The notes under the pieces: model-generated
What the model was told of the DNA's origin: nothing
Seen by the model: the letters and a program-made list of their open reading frames with translations, nothing else
The model's database searches: none
Shown: in pieces, positions 1 through 12,060 of the stretch
Numbering within the stretch: the stretch's first letter is position 1
How the letters are laid out: the number at the start of each line of letters is the position of its first letter
Position numbers and translations under genes: made by a program
From: Cardiocondyla obscurior
Taxonomy: Eukaryota > Arthropoda > Insecta > Hymenoptera > Formicidae
Direction: 5' to 3'
DNA length: 64,000 nt
Assembly: GCF_019399895.1 (NCBI RefSeq)
Contig: NC_091864.1
Span: 1,900,001-1,964,000, forward strand

Positions 1-1141
1 ATACATACATGTGAAGTGTGTTCAACTGCTTCCTTTGCAGTTTTTACTACATCATTGTTGCAATGATCTGAACTTCCTGCATAACATAAATTTTATTAAA
101 TATGATGTATTAATTTTATTATAAATTATCTGTCTATTTTATAACTTTTATATAACATATAATCAGAATAGCATAATTTTTTATGAAAGTGATTAACTAA
201 TTTATTGTTATTTTATTTCAAACTAATAGTAAATCAAAAATATATAATTGAATTTTAACACAGATAATTATTATAATAAAAATTACATAATAATTATTTT
301 AGTTTGTTCTAGTGTTAATTCCATAAAAAAAAGCTTTACATACTTTCTGTACATTAGCAAAAATATATAGAAATATATTTTTATTTTATCTAGACTTTGC
401 ACATTTTAAATAGATGTAAAATAATAAATATAAATTATTAAAATTTTTTTAAATCTAAATTTTATAAATATTCTTTGGTAGCAATGTTTCAACAATTATA
501 TACATGCCATGCAAGCCATAAAATCTAACTCATTGTAGTGATATTTTTATCTATACATTCTATGTATGTGTTAGAGCAATGGAATGCAGAATTGCAGTTA
601 GCTGTCAGCCTATTGGGACAAGTGCATCCTAACATCGCGAGAGATTCGGATATCAAAGAAATGAGGATCTGTCGCTTGAAAGCATCTTACGAGAGGCTAC
701 GTGCGGTGGTGAACGTAACGGGCGAAAATTACCGTCTGGCTCTCCCGGAAGACAAGCGGCGCCGTCCAGGTCATCACCATGGTGAGACATGCTGCGCCGC
801 TGGGGAAACGGCTGCTGGGCCTCGCTGTCGGACTTATTGCTCGCGACCGGTTCGGCCACATCACCAGACGGGCCCGCGCGGCCCGTGTCTCTCCGTAACG
901 CGTGCTCTTCCGTGTTGCCGTGAAATGGTGACGCCGCGGGGAGACCCGTGGGCGTCCTCGGCGTGTCGCGCGTGGATTTGTACGCGCGGCCGTCCGTCTC
1001 GTCGACGACGGTGCGCGACGTGGTCCCGGGTGGCGCGGCGCGTCCTGCTTTGCTCCCGGCGTACTCGATCACTCGCTGACTCGTATTATTTACATCACAT
1101 CCTACGTTTGACACGATACCCGCACCGTCCTCGGATGCCAT
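1..1141 (-). CDS. Unrecognised gene, 5' part (two exons; continues off the left edge)
   Basis: I do not recognise this protein. The model is exon 1 at 1141-733, starting at the ATG whose complement is 1139-1141, and exon 2 at 76-1, which continues out of the window. Exon 1 ends in phase 1 before a GTAATT donor. Exon 2 follows a TTATGTTATGCAG acceptor, and only the frame that matches this phase stays open, which supports the join. The first 136 residues are hydrophilic and rich in Gly, Ser, Arg and Pro. There is no signal peptide or membrane segment, and the stretch is probably disordered. Exon 2 encodes a short helical-looking stretch containing DVVKTAKEAVEH. Exon 1 lies in GC-rich DNA facing NOMO, so the two genes may share a divergent promoter. 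A plus-strand reading of part of this region is discussed among the rejected items. Confidence 0.5.
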
Positions 1142-1732
1142 CTTGATTCCGTGAGCGACATATCCCGGACGCGGCGATACTACGCGATCGCCGATTGGTG
1201 AAGGCGCTCGCCGCCGGCGGCGCGCATCGCCCGTTATTCGCCCACGCCAACGTCATCGAGTAGGGATCACGCCAGTAAACGATTCGGTATCATCGGCACG
1301 AGAGACATTTTTATCCGCCGAAGTCTTCGGTCTTCTGAAATTTCTCGACTTTTCTGCGAAGAAAACTCGTTGATTCTTCATCGCCTCATCGGCGACACGC
1401 CGCGACCGGCACACCGTCGAGGATGAAAATGCATCGCAATGCAAAACGCTCGTGCAGTTAAATATCTTCGTACGTTGACGCGCTTGGTTCAAGATTTCAA
1501 AATTCAAGTATTGAAATAAAGAAGTAGAATTTGTTCGGCCTTATCACTTCTAGTCAGTTCTTATTTGAAGATCATAGGTTTGTTCTTTCCAACTGAAATA
1601 TAAAATCTGACTATGAATACCGGCCTTAGGGTGCGTTCAGAGAAAACGCTAACGCTATCAACTTCATTCACAGAGCCGACAGCGGGATAATGGTAGCGTT
1701 CTCTTCGAACGCATCCTTAAACCTTAAATGAT
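1142..1732. promoter_or_regulatory. Intergenic region between divergent genes (putative bidirectional promoter)
   Basis: About 590 bp separate the start codons of the left-edge gene (-) and NOMO (+). The left half is GC- and CpG-rich, as expected for a housekeeping promoter. The right half becomes AT-rich and contains a small inverted-repeat element ending just before the NOMO ATG. I see no convincing protein-coding exon here. The function is inferred from gene arrangement only. Confidence 0.45.
1626..1719. mobile_element. MITE-like element, PIF/Harbinger-type (TTA target duplication)
   Basis: Imperfect terminal inverted repeats bound this short element. The left end begins GGGTGCGTTC at 1629 and the right end finishes GAACGCATCC at 1716. 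The arms stay similar for about 25 bp (left AGAAAACGCTA, right TAGCGTTCTCT). Both ends are flanked by TTA (1626-1628 and 1717-1719), the 3-bp target duplication typical of PIF/Harbinger elements. It is too small to encode a transposase, so it would be a non-autonomous copy. It lies immediately 5' of the NOMO start codon at 1733. Confidence 0.6.
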
Positions 1733-4700
1733 ATGGATTTAATTCGGCGTCTCGTTTTTCTCGCGTACTTGGCGGTCGTCGCCGCGGGTTCCGTATTTGC
1801 TCAGGATATTCTAGGATGCGGCGGCTTCCTGAAAAGCCACGCCGACATTGACTTCACGAAAGTACACGTGAAACTGTGAGTGTCTGCTCCGACGAGAGGT
1901 TATCGGAGCATTACACGTCAACGTTTTAATTGAATTTTATGAAATAAATTTATTAGGTACACGAAGACTGGCAGTCTGAAGGACCAGACCGAGTGTGCGC
2001 CCAACACCGGCTATTATTTCTTACCTCTGTATGACAAGGGTGAATATGTGCTGAAAGTAAGTTGGAAAGATGCACCATCATTATCATGTCGCTTATTAAA
2101 TAGTATGCGCTATTTGAGAAAATTGTCATTTTTATGTAGCGTAAATATATTAATTTATTACTAATTATTTATGTCGCTTTAAATAATTATGACGTTTTAA
2201 CGTTGTCTTTTAGTACACATTTGTAAAATGTTTTTTTTTTTAATTTATATTATTTAAAAGTTTACGAAAAGCTAAAGACGTTTTCTGTATTTTGATATAT
2301 TAGGTTGATCCTCCCAGAGGATGGAGCTTTGAGCCTACAGAGGTAACATTAAATGTAGATGGTGTCACAGATGACTGCAGCCAGGGAAAGGATATTAACT
2401 TTACATTCAAAGGATTTGGTATTACAGGGCGTGTGAGTAATAAACTTTTTTTTGCTTCTTATTTAAAATTATTTATACTGATGAAAATTACGATTTAATG
2501 TTGATAATTTAACAGTTATTATATTTAAGTGTTACTAAATTAATATAAATTATTATTTTAGGTGATTAGTTTAGGTACTGATTCTGGTCCTAAAGGAGTA
2601 ACTGTTTCCTTGTATTCAGAAGTTGTATTCAGCAGTGAACAAGTTCCCATTAAATCAATGTTAACTGCAGAAGGTGGGATATTTTATTTTACTCCCATTC
2701 AGCCTGGAAAATATATTCTTGTTGCACAGCATTCAAAGTAAGTGTACAATCTGATTCTCAATAAATTAATTTTAAGTGAATGGTAACAGTATAATTACAT
2801 TTTTTTAGATGGTCAATTAAAAAAAATAAAATTGAAGTAACTGTTCAAGAAGGAAACACAGAGCTTGCAGACGGTAGTTTAGTAGTATCAGGATATGATG
2901 TCAGTGGCAAAGTCACCAATGAGGATGAACCGGTGGCTGGTGTATCCCTTCTCCTTTATGGCGTATGATTTAATTTTTTATTACTAATAAATTTTTTTAA
3001 TGCAATTATATGTATATATGTAGAATAAAATATTTTGTTTTACAGAATGGCGTTGCCGAAAACTGTGAGCTTCCTCCTGACGAAAAAAGTTTTGAATCGA
3101 CGGTTGAAACGGCACCGCTTTGCGTTGTGACTTCGGACAATACCGGTAGATTTATATTCTCCAGTTTATCATCTGGCGATTACAAGATAGTGCCTTGGTA
3201 TAGTCGCAAGACAATCTACAGCATTCTTCCACAGGTTTTATCTTTCAAAGTTACTCACACCAGCGTAGTTCTCACTGAAGATTTTGAAGTAATTGGCTTC
3301 ACAGTTAGTGGTCTTGTGCGTAGTTCTGCGAATGGACATCCTTTACAAGGAGCAAAGATATTCTTGTCGCAGAAAGAAGTTGCGAAAAAAGCTATTACAG
3401 ATAAGGATGGAAAATATGTACTGGAGAATATGAAAGCCGGCCAATATATACTTAAAGCAGAATCCCGTACGTAAAACTTTACAACACTAGATACTGTAAA
3501 GCGCGCGCGTTATATATTATTTATTTTTTCTTAAAGAAAACTTTTCACATTTTGTAATCGTAGCGGATTTCTCGGTTGTGTGAGGTAGCGGCTATTGCAA
3601 AAGGTGATCGTACCACCAACTTATTCTTTTTAAACTTCTGATACTTTCCCGAACGTTTCTAGATACTCGGCGCCGTGAAACCCCATGATTGACGAATTTG
3701 TCATTTTATTTAATTTTAATTTCTCGGTTATTTATATAGCCGCATGATTAAATTACCGTTTTTTTTTATTATTATCGAGGATCAGATTGTTAATGTATTT
3801 TTTAATAACATTAAGCATTACGAAACGTAAATCTTTAAAATATTTATATCGACAAATTATTCATTTTTTTTTAGCAAATGTACAATTTGGTGATAAAACT
3901 GTGAAAATATCTTCTACTTCGCCTGAACTTCCGGTGATGATACCCTCAGCATATAAAGTTTCGGGAAAAGTAACTTTGTCGGCGAAAGGAACGCTACACT
4001 TTCGCCGATTATCAATTCAAAATACGGCTGCTACGTTCTATAAGGAACTCAACACCAACGAAAAAACGGGAGAATACTCAGTGTATCTCGCACCAGATAA
4101 ATATCAATTAAGCGTAATTGTAAGCACTGAAGAAAAAACAAAAGGCTTACAGTGAGTAACAAGTGTAAAAATTAATTAAAATATATATTCATATTTATAA
4201 AATTGTAAGAAAGTTATAGAATATAAGGGTTTTATTATATTTTTAGATTTTATCCACTGCAACAAACGATTGATGTGACGTCTCAACCAATTATTAATGT
4301 CAACTTCTTGCAATTAAAAGCTACATTAACAGGAACAGTACATTGTTTACCAGGAACGGATTGCAGTCAGGTCTCTGTTACTTTGAAAATACTCGATGGA
4401 GTTACAATAAAGACGGTACAAGCTAAAGGTGTGCTGATATAAATGCTACTTATCATTAATTGAATCTTTTTATTAGTGTAACTTAAACTGCAATAACAAA
4501 TATGGTTTTATAAAATAAAGTAATTTTTTAAATAATGCATTTGCAGTAAGTTTAGAAATTAATTTGATTTTAAGCAACGTAAAATATTTATACCTATTTG
4601 TTATTGCAGTATTGCCTATTTAGTTTAATACGATACTACTGTTTCTGTCTGTGAAGTTGTTTTCCATTACTTAGATGGTCAATATCAGTTCACGGATATA

Positions 4701-7086
4701 CTACCTGGCCACTACGAGATTTTCATTGACAATGATGTGTTTTGCTGGGAAAATCCTAGTTACAGGATCTCAATAACGTCCGAACGCGCCGAAGTGCCGC
4801 CGTTTAAGCATACCGGTTTCTCCATCACTTTCATATCTTCTCACGAGACGGCCGTAGAGTACTTTGAGCCTAATAATACGAAATTAATAACTCTGCCTTT
4901 GAATAAAGGTAGCATGAGACACTGTGTGCCTAAATCTGGAGCATATACTTTTATCCCGAAGGGTTGTCATGTGTATGAAAATTCCTCTTATACTTGGGAC
5001 ACGAATAATGTCTCCCCGATCTTATTACATTCTACCGAACACACTCATAAAGGCAGTATTATAAGTTTAAGCGTGCAAAATAATATCAAAGTAAAAATCG
5101 AAGACTCAAATGACAGTGTTACGTAAGTAATATCTTTTGAGAAAAATACTTTACTTATATTTTATCAAACGAATGGAACGTCTTAATTATTTGAGATGTA
5201 TAAAAATATATACATGCGTATCTTTTTTTATTAATATATTTTTTAATAGAATTGGTCCACTGAAACATATTAAAAAAGATAATGTGTACAAATACGAGTT
5301 TGAATTCAAGGCAAAAACGGATAATATGTACACTATTACTCCGTTATCGGACATTCTACTTTTTAATCCACCATCTCTGAAAGTCTTTGGTGTAAATGAT
5401 TGCCATAATGATATTGCAAGTTTTGCCAGTGATTTAGGAAAGGTACGTAACTATTATTGTATAAATATATTAATATTATTAAAGCAAAAATATAATTAGA
5501 TTATAGCCGGACATATTTCACCACCGTTGGAAGGTGTAACCGTACGAATAATTAGAAAAGATGAAGAGTCTTCAATTCATACTTTAGTTACGCAAAAAGA
5601 TGGGATTTACAGTGTTGGACCTTTGGATAAAAAAATCGATTATAGGTATATATCGGTAATACATAGATTATTATCATGACAATTATTAGGAATTAATAAA
5701 TGTCTGCTATTAGTGTTACAGCTGAAAAAGAAGGTTTTGTAATTACTGGGCCTGATGCTAAAGGAGTTTTCTTTGCTCATAAATTGGCCGAGATTATCGT
5801 GCAAGTTTCTGATCAAGCTGATAAATCTTCATTACAGGTAATTTGACAAATAAAATATTAACGCAAAAAAAAATTTAACACTTTGTTATTTTGCAGGGTG
5901 TACTTCTGTCTTTGTCTGGTGGTCAAAATTATCGTAAGAACAGTATAACCAGCGAAGACGGAATATTTATATTTAATTCGTTATCACCGGGCGAATATTA
6001 TCTACGACCCATGATGAAGGAATACCGCTTTGATCCACCGTCAAAAATGATCAATGTCATGGAAGGAGCGACCGTCAATGTGAATGTATTCGGTAACAGA
6101 GTTGCCTATAGTGCTTACGGATCTGTTACATCTTTGAATGGAGAACCGGAAGTGGGTTTGCTAGTCGAGGTTCAGGGTGAAAATAATTGCTCCAACCTCC
6201 AAGAGGAAGCTACGACCGAGGAGAACGGTACCTTCAGGATTCGCGGTCTTCAACCCAAAGTAAGTATTATCTTAATAATATATTTTAAGCAAAAAATATG
6301 CCAAAGTGATTTTAATTGCTTGATACCGATTATAACGTGACGGATTAATTAATTTTGCAGTGCGCCTATGTTTTCCGTCTAAAACCGAATGTGGAAAGTA
6401 ACGCTCATATACAACATACGATTCCTGCCACTTTACACATAACTTCGGAGTCGGTGCAGCCAGTGGAAGATGTTCGTAATTTGCGCCTAATTGCCTTCCA
6501 TCCGATCTCGCGCACGGACGTCTCAGTGCACGTCACATCCTCCCAACCGGAGCACTATCGCACGATCAAAATAAAGTTGTGTCGAGAGGATGCTCCTGAC
6601 TCACCGGTACACGTTTCTAAATTAGATATGCATCAATTCACTAACAAGAACGCCGACAATTACAACGCTGGATTTTTGGTTCATTTTCCACCGTTGCAAG
6701 CTGACGGCAGAAAGTATTTTGTTCAATTGGAATCATCGTTATCTCAGGCCGTGCACAAATATCGCACTATGCCGGTCTACTTCGAGGCAAACTCGTCGTT
6801 TAAATACGTCAAGTTGGCATTTAACGCAGAACGGAAAGTCGATCAGGGTGAAATGAATCAGACATCGGTAATCGCACTGCCGTTTATCATGCTAGTCGCG
6901 CTGGCGTTTCTCAATCGCGATAAGCTTTGGATCTGGTTGAACGCGCTAGTAGAGAGACGTTCTAAACCCGTGCCGAGCTCCAGAACGCCTGTCCAAGCCA
7001 TTCCCATTGATCCCAGAGCGGATGACATCATAGTCGAACAAATAATGAATATTAATAAGAGGAAAACGAAACCACGAAAAGTATAG
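1733..7086 (+). CDS. NOMO: Nodal modulator (NOMO), BOS complex subunit
   Basis: NOMO is an ER membrane protein. In other animals it forms the BOS complex with nicalin and TMEM147 at the multipass translocon. I join 14 exons: 1733-1875, 1957-2056, 2304-2432, 2562-2737, 2809-2962, 3046-3466, 3875-4151, 4247-4428, 4675-5122, 5250-5442, 5500-5645, 5714-5837, 5897-6259 and 6361-7086. All phases agree and give 1193 residues, close to the family length of about 1200. The protein opens with a hydrophobic signal peptide (MDLIRRLVFLAYLAVVAAGS), followed by DILGCGGF. A long luminal region of repeated beta-sandwich (carboxypeptidase-regulatory/transthyretin-like) units follows, with recurring motifs such as GKYVLENMKAGQYIL and GIFIFNSLSPGEYYL. 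One membrane segment lies at about 1120-1140, with a basic cytosolic tail ending KRKTKPRKV. A poly(A) signal lies near 7459. Confidence 0.95.
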
Positions 7087-7583
7087 ATCTTATTATTATC
7101 ATTTACACAGTGAGACTTATTCGTAATGATGTCAACAGTCTGTCAAAAATGTACAGGAAGGATTGTTGAAGAACTGTCACAATAGGTATGTATTCTCTTA
7201 AACGTAAATGAATCATTTATATGTATGTCAAAAGCACTAATAATGTGATTAAACGTAAAACGTATAGATGTATAAGATATGATGCACTGACATGGGCACT
7301 ATGTCGATTGCATCTAATGCGTAAATCGTGATATGACTGTTACATAAAATAAGATGTACATACAAAAATTGCTGTTATATTCATAAAGTTGTTATTATAA
7401 ATCTTCTTGCAAATAATATATACAATTCTTATTCTTTCAACGAGATGCTTTATTTCGTAAATAAATATAACAACGAGAAAAAGACAACGAATACCTAGTC
7501 ATTTTATTTTCAGTTTTATGTTAAATTTAACAAACAGTACTTCACGATTTTATTTGCACTTATTTACGTGGATCTATTTTATC
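7087..7583. other. Convergent 3' region between NOMO and an odorant-binding protein gene
   Basis: AT-rich sequence holding the 3' UTRs of two converging genes. A plus-strand AATAAA occurs near 7459. Minus-strand AATAAA (TTTATT on the plus strand) occurs near 7548. No coding exon is seen. Confidence 0.6.
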
Positions 7584-8477
7584 TTAGATAACGAAATACG
7601 CCTGAAAAGAAATATAATAAGACATATAACATAACGCATTAAAATTACCATATTAATTGGTATATTAATTATATACTTACCACAGGATTTGCTTTGTACA
7701 TGCATTGGTTGAAAATCATAGCTATTTCGCACTTATCGCTACCCCCTAAAAACAAATTATAATTATATAATATGTGAAATATTTATAATCAATATAGCGA
7801 AAATAATTACTTATAATGTAATTCTTGTGCAAATGTAATTTTTATGTAACATCAAAATCAATATTATTATTTTAACAAACTGATACTTGCCAGTATTACG
7901 ACATTGGTCTAACATCTCTACTCCAATATGTCTATATGCTTGCGGCAACATCTTGGCCATGAGTTTGAGGTTTAATTTACCATCTTTTTTCATCTACACA
8001 AAAGGAAAAGTTAAAAATTTAGCGATTTGGTTTTAATCATTATATCTTCGTTTAAAACGAAAAGAAATTTACCACTCCTCCTTTTTCCATCACACATTTA
8101 AAATAGCACGCTAATTTTTCGCCAGAAAAATCACCTACATCTGCCGCCTCTAGCTCCGCTGTAGTTAAAATCATTTTTATCATTATTAAATACTTAGAAA
8201 ATTTAATTTAAGCTAATGCCATTAATGCGACACATTGAGAAACGTACCATTTGTTGCGCCAGTTTCACCGATGCACTTTTTTCGTATGTTTCCAGCTAAT
8301 TTCCTTAACTCTGCATGAAGAGTAGTCCAATCTATATCCTACAAAATTATATCAGTAATTTTACAAATCCTTTAATTTTATCGTATTTGTACTCACTTCA
8401 TCATTAGCGGCATTGGCGACGACGAACTGCGTGAAGACTAAGCAGGCACAGATGAGAATTAAGCTTTCTTTTGCCAT
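7584..8477 (-). CDS. Odorant-binding protein (classical, six cysteines)
   Basis: This is a small secreted carrier of hydrophobic ligands of the insect PBP/GOBP family. Exons, in order: 8477-8397, 8338-8248, 8158-8073, 7993-7887, 7738-7681 and 7601-7584, giving 146 residues. Residues 1 to about 23 form a signal peptide (MAKESLILICACLVFTQFVV). The mature protein has exactly six cysteines at 49, 75, 79, 117, 125 and 134, in the classical pattern C-X25-C-X3-C-X37-C-X7-C-X8-C. The tail ends AYFVI; in related OBPs the hydrophobic C-terminus folds into the ligand pocket. The exon 4 donor was chosen as GGCAA|GTATCA because only this phase gives the conserved C-X8-C end. It is not an orthologue of Gp-9 by eye. 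A second OBP lies 1.7 kb away on the same strand. Confidence 0.9.
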
Positions 8478-10156
8478 TTCTCGCATTTCTCACGAGCAAC
8501 AAATTTAATCGAAAAACATTTACTTGACCATCTAGAATGACTAGTGCGCGGTCGCGCTGAATCAACGAGAATTTATTAGAGTCTGGGGAACAAAGTGGGA
8601 GATAATTAATGAGCTGGCAAAGACAAAAATCAACTATCTGCAAATTACACAAATATATATTGCGTCGGAAGTAGGATAAGCGGAATTTTTAGTACCAGAT
8701 TCAGAGCGCAAATTTCGAGTGTCACAGTCACATTATATTCTTTAAAATATATTCTGAAAGCACTTTGAAGTGCTCTTTGCAAATCTGTACCGTATGACGT
8801 GTAAAACAATTTAAAAAATACTTGTCTCGTCACAAAAGTCTAAAACTTTTTTTTATAGACTCTCAGAAAATGTAAAACAGGAATTGGGGTAGGAATAAAA
8901 TTATTTAAACCACCGGAAAAAGAAAATTGGTATGATACTTTGTGCGACAGTTTAAATTTTGCTTGCGGTCGTAAACGAGAAACATGACGGCAAACAAACG
9001 TATATCAGTAACATACAGTGTACGTAATAAATGACTGTAATTATACAATGTATCTAAGCTATTTCCCAAGTAACAATCGCACGGTAATTCCTTCCGCGTT
9101 CCATAGTCTGCAATTTCAAATTTGAAAATTGCACACTTAGACGTCGAACTTAAGCACTATAACTACGTACGCCAGCTGACAAATGAAATGTTTTAATCTT
9201 TTAATTATAAGCCGCGGTAATCTTGCGTGTTGTATAACTTCTCGTTATAAGATCGTGCAACCGGAGTTCCACAATTGAATAATCATACTGTCGCAAGATT
9301 TACATTGAGTCTAAAAAATTAAATCGTAGAGATTGCTGTTCTATTTTTCTAAAATATAGGCTGAGTCAGAAGACGCAGAGGCGCTTTAAAGTTTTATAAA
9401 AAAAAACCTTTTCTTAAATTAATTTAATTATTGAAGGCTAATAAAAAATTAGCGAAAGAGTTAACAATACGATCAATATATTGAAATACATGAGTTTTAT
9501 TTTTTAAATTAGCAAAACACTCCTCATTTCGATGGGAAAGCTGGCGTCGTGTTATAACGTAATGCTTTTTCACTTAACACGCACGAGCCGCGGCGCTATT
9601 TCTGCTCTGCGATCGTCACAAAAGACTCGTTTGCGAATAAACGTTTCAAGTGTATTATAGTTGTAAATCTCTCCATCCGTTGCGTTCGATCATCAAATGT
9701 GACCTCAACTGGCAATTGGATCGTTCTGCTGCAATTTGCGATATCAAATTAGGCCTACACGTGAGAGCGCAATCAATTTATCTAGCAATCATATCGATAG
9801 AAACAATTTATACAAATAATGTCTTCTTTGAATAAGAAAAACTTCGAGATCATAATTTACAAAGTTTCAATTTTTTAAACACATTGCGCTTCTCTAAATA
9901 TGTAAAATACGTTCGGTTTTGTGCCGCAGCGAAGGTACAAAAAGCAAAAACGGAAAATATAATCGATTAGATCGCTGAATTTTTTATTTCATGATCGACA
10001 CATCGTATACGGGTTAATGCGATACGGCTTGTACAGCAGTTACACGTTAATGTAGAAAGTGGTTCAAACGTAAAAACATCTCAACATATTCGGCGAAATT
10101 GTATCTTGAGCATTTTGTTCTTGGTCTTCTTCTAGCTATCGTTCTTCCGCGGCTCA
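8478..10156. other. Intergenic region between two odorant-binding protein genes
   Basis: About 1.7 kb of mostly AT-rich DNA. The part next to 8478 should contain the promoter of the 7584-8477 gene. The part next to 10156 should contain the 3' UTR of the second OBP. Short open frames here lack splice logic or family resemblance, and I see no gene. Confidence 0.55.
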
Positions 10157-12060
10157 TTAGAATAGATAGTAAGTCTGAAAAATAAATATTGCAATTGTAC
10201 GTGAGATCAGATTAACACAATCTGATTTTAAATGATTTGGAATCACTTACTCTCGGGGATAACGTTGCATAACACTTGTTGAACGTGTACGCGTACTCGC
10301 AATTATCACCCTTTGCTGCGAACACAGGGATAATTGGCCATTAATTGCTGTACATGATGTAACACGAAGGATCGTGTGTAATCGAAAATAAAATGAAATA
10401 ATTTGGGTCGTAGAATCAAAAGAAAAATAAATATAAAAAGATTAATTAAAGATTCAAAGCTCTCAATTTTGAAGCTAATTAATTTTGATACTTTTTAAGA
10501 AGATTAGATTTTATAAATTTCGAGCACACGCAATCGATCGATGGGGCGAACTAAAAAGAAAAAAGGACAGTAGATACCCAAATAGTTACCGAGCCCCTTG
10601 CATTCACTGATCGCTTTCTCGACTTCAGCTCTATAAGCGGGTATTCTTTGGAAGAACGTCAGCATCCCGTTCAGACTTAGCTCTCTCTTGTCGTCGACCA
10701 GTCCAAATTGTTCCCAGAGGCAATACATGTAGCACTGAAAGAAATTAAATCAAATTAATATTTTTTTTTTAATAGTTTATTTCGTGTTTCATTACTCACC
10801 TTCAATTGACGTGTTTCCGGCCACTGACCGTTTCTCACCGCCTCTATGTCAGCTAAAAAAAAATATTACGTGAATGATATAAATCTAATACATTTATATA
10901 TTTTAGAAATAACTTCTATTATAAATTTCTTATACCCGGTTTCATGAACGCGAGTTAAATTAATCGGTTGGTTAACTTTTAGGGTTGCAGCAATTGCCGA
11001 ACATATAACTTATGTCAAAGATACATCAGTTTTATAAAACATGAGTTACAACTCTGAAAGTTAATCGACCAATTAGATTAACTCGCATTTGTAAAACCGA
11101 GCCTCCGAATTATTTTAAATATAGCAGAGCGGATCCATCGTGAGTTTCTTAAAAAAATTAGGAACTGGAATTCGAGGCAGGGCGGTTTAGCTGTAACTTT
11201 ATGCGTCGTCGCGGTTAAATAAAAAGTGCGATCAATAATTTCATTCACGCCGGAGGTGAATGAACTCTCTTGTTGGAATATACCTGTAGAAACGGCCGTT
11301 TGCGTTTGGCAGGCATTCACGACACTGGCTGCAGTCGCGATCATCTGATCGGAAACGAAGCTGGGTCTCGTCTGCAAAATAGACATTAATAGACATTAGT
11401 CCAGATAGATAGCTAGAGACAAACACTTTCGTAAAAGATATATTCGCGAATTATGACATATATTTTTGTCTATTACATTTTAACAGAAAGATATTGTAAT
11501 ATAATTATTTCTGTTCACCAATTCTTTCAATATTTAATTAATTTTATAATTATTTTAATATTACTTTTTAATACTTAACTACAAATAAATGAAATAAAAA
11601 AGATTATTCCTTCTTAATATAAAACCCATTGTTGTTATGCATAGAGTATCTCAAATTTAACTTGCGACGTTGAATGAAAAGTTAAACGATTACAATTAAA
11701 AATCTGTACAGAAAATATAAAGCCCGAAAGAAAACATTATTAAACGCACGTCTTATCTTCGGCCGCCCGGAATTGAGAATCCTCGAATCTCTCTGAGTTC
11801 TATCAAGTTTCGTTTAAAAGACATAGTCAAACTTAACTCTTTAATTTTCGAAAAATTATAAAAGAACAATTGAAACAATTTCCATTGAATTTTACTGTAT
11901 ACTTTCAATTTCGTTTTCAAAGGGATATAACTTTTCTTTCAAGCCTCCACCCTACAGGATCATCTGTCTCGATTATCACTACCCCGTTTTTGTTACGTAC
12001 TCCGCAGGACACGATCCATGCTTGGAGGAGGAAACCCAGAGTGAGTGCGAGGAGCTTCAT
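10157..12060 (-). CDS. Odorant-binding protein (classical, six cysteines)
   Basis: A second PBP/GOBP-family secreted carrier. Exons, in order: 12060-12001, 11371-11284, 10852-10800, 10734-10590, 10315-10251 and 10174-10157, giving 142 residues. The signal peptide is MKLLALTLGFLLQAWIVSCG, or nearly so. The six mature cysteines are at 41, 68, 72, 112, 121 and 130, with spacing X26-X3-X39-X8-X8. The block CYMYCLWEQFGLVDDKREL around Cys2-Cys3 is very typical of hymenopteran OBPs, and the protein ends TYYLF. At exon 5 the acceptor CGCAG|CAAAGG was preferred because the next AG puts a stop in frame. It has the same six-exon organisation as its neighbour, with a final exon of 18 nt in both. This suggests tandem duplication followed by strong divergence. 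An inverted-repeat element lies in intron 2. Confidence 0.93.
10935..11103. mobile_element. MITE-like fold-back element in OBP intron 2
   Basis: About 170 bp with imperfect terminal inverted repeats. The left arm contains CGGTTTCATGAACGCGAGTT then AATCGGTTGGTTAACTTT. The reverse complement of the right arm reads CGGTTTTACAAATGCGAGTT then AATTGGTCGATTAACTTT. The interior halves also match imperfectly, so the whole unit is a degenerate palindrome. No open reading frame of note is present and the target duplication is unclear. It lies within the intron between OBP exons at 11284 and 10852. Confidence 0.6.

Noticed and set aside
538..780. Plus-strand open frame with protein-like sequence (for example LKASYERLRAVVNVTGENYRL) ending at a strong ATG|GTGAGA donor-like site
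   Set aside because: It overlaps the minus-strand exon 733-1141 and its intron, where splice phases fit exactly. Its own acceptor is weak, and no family was recognised. It is not excluded, only less supported.
7881..7890. Possible GC-AG intron (ACTG|GCAAGT) in the first OBP gene
   Set aside because: That junction shifts the frame and loses Cys5-Cys6. The GT donor two codons further (GGCAA|GTATCA) keeps the OBP pattern.
11078..11426. Minus-strand open frames extending beyond OBP exon 2
   Set aside because: They run through the OBP intron and the fold-back element. The spliced exon 11371-11284 explains the coding signal with the conserved cysteine.
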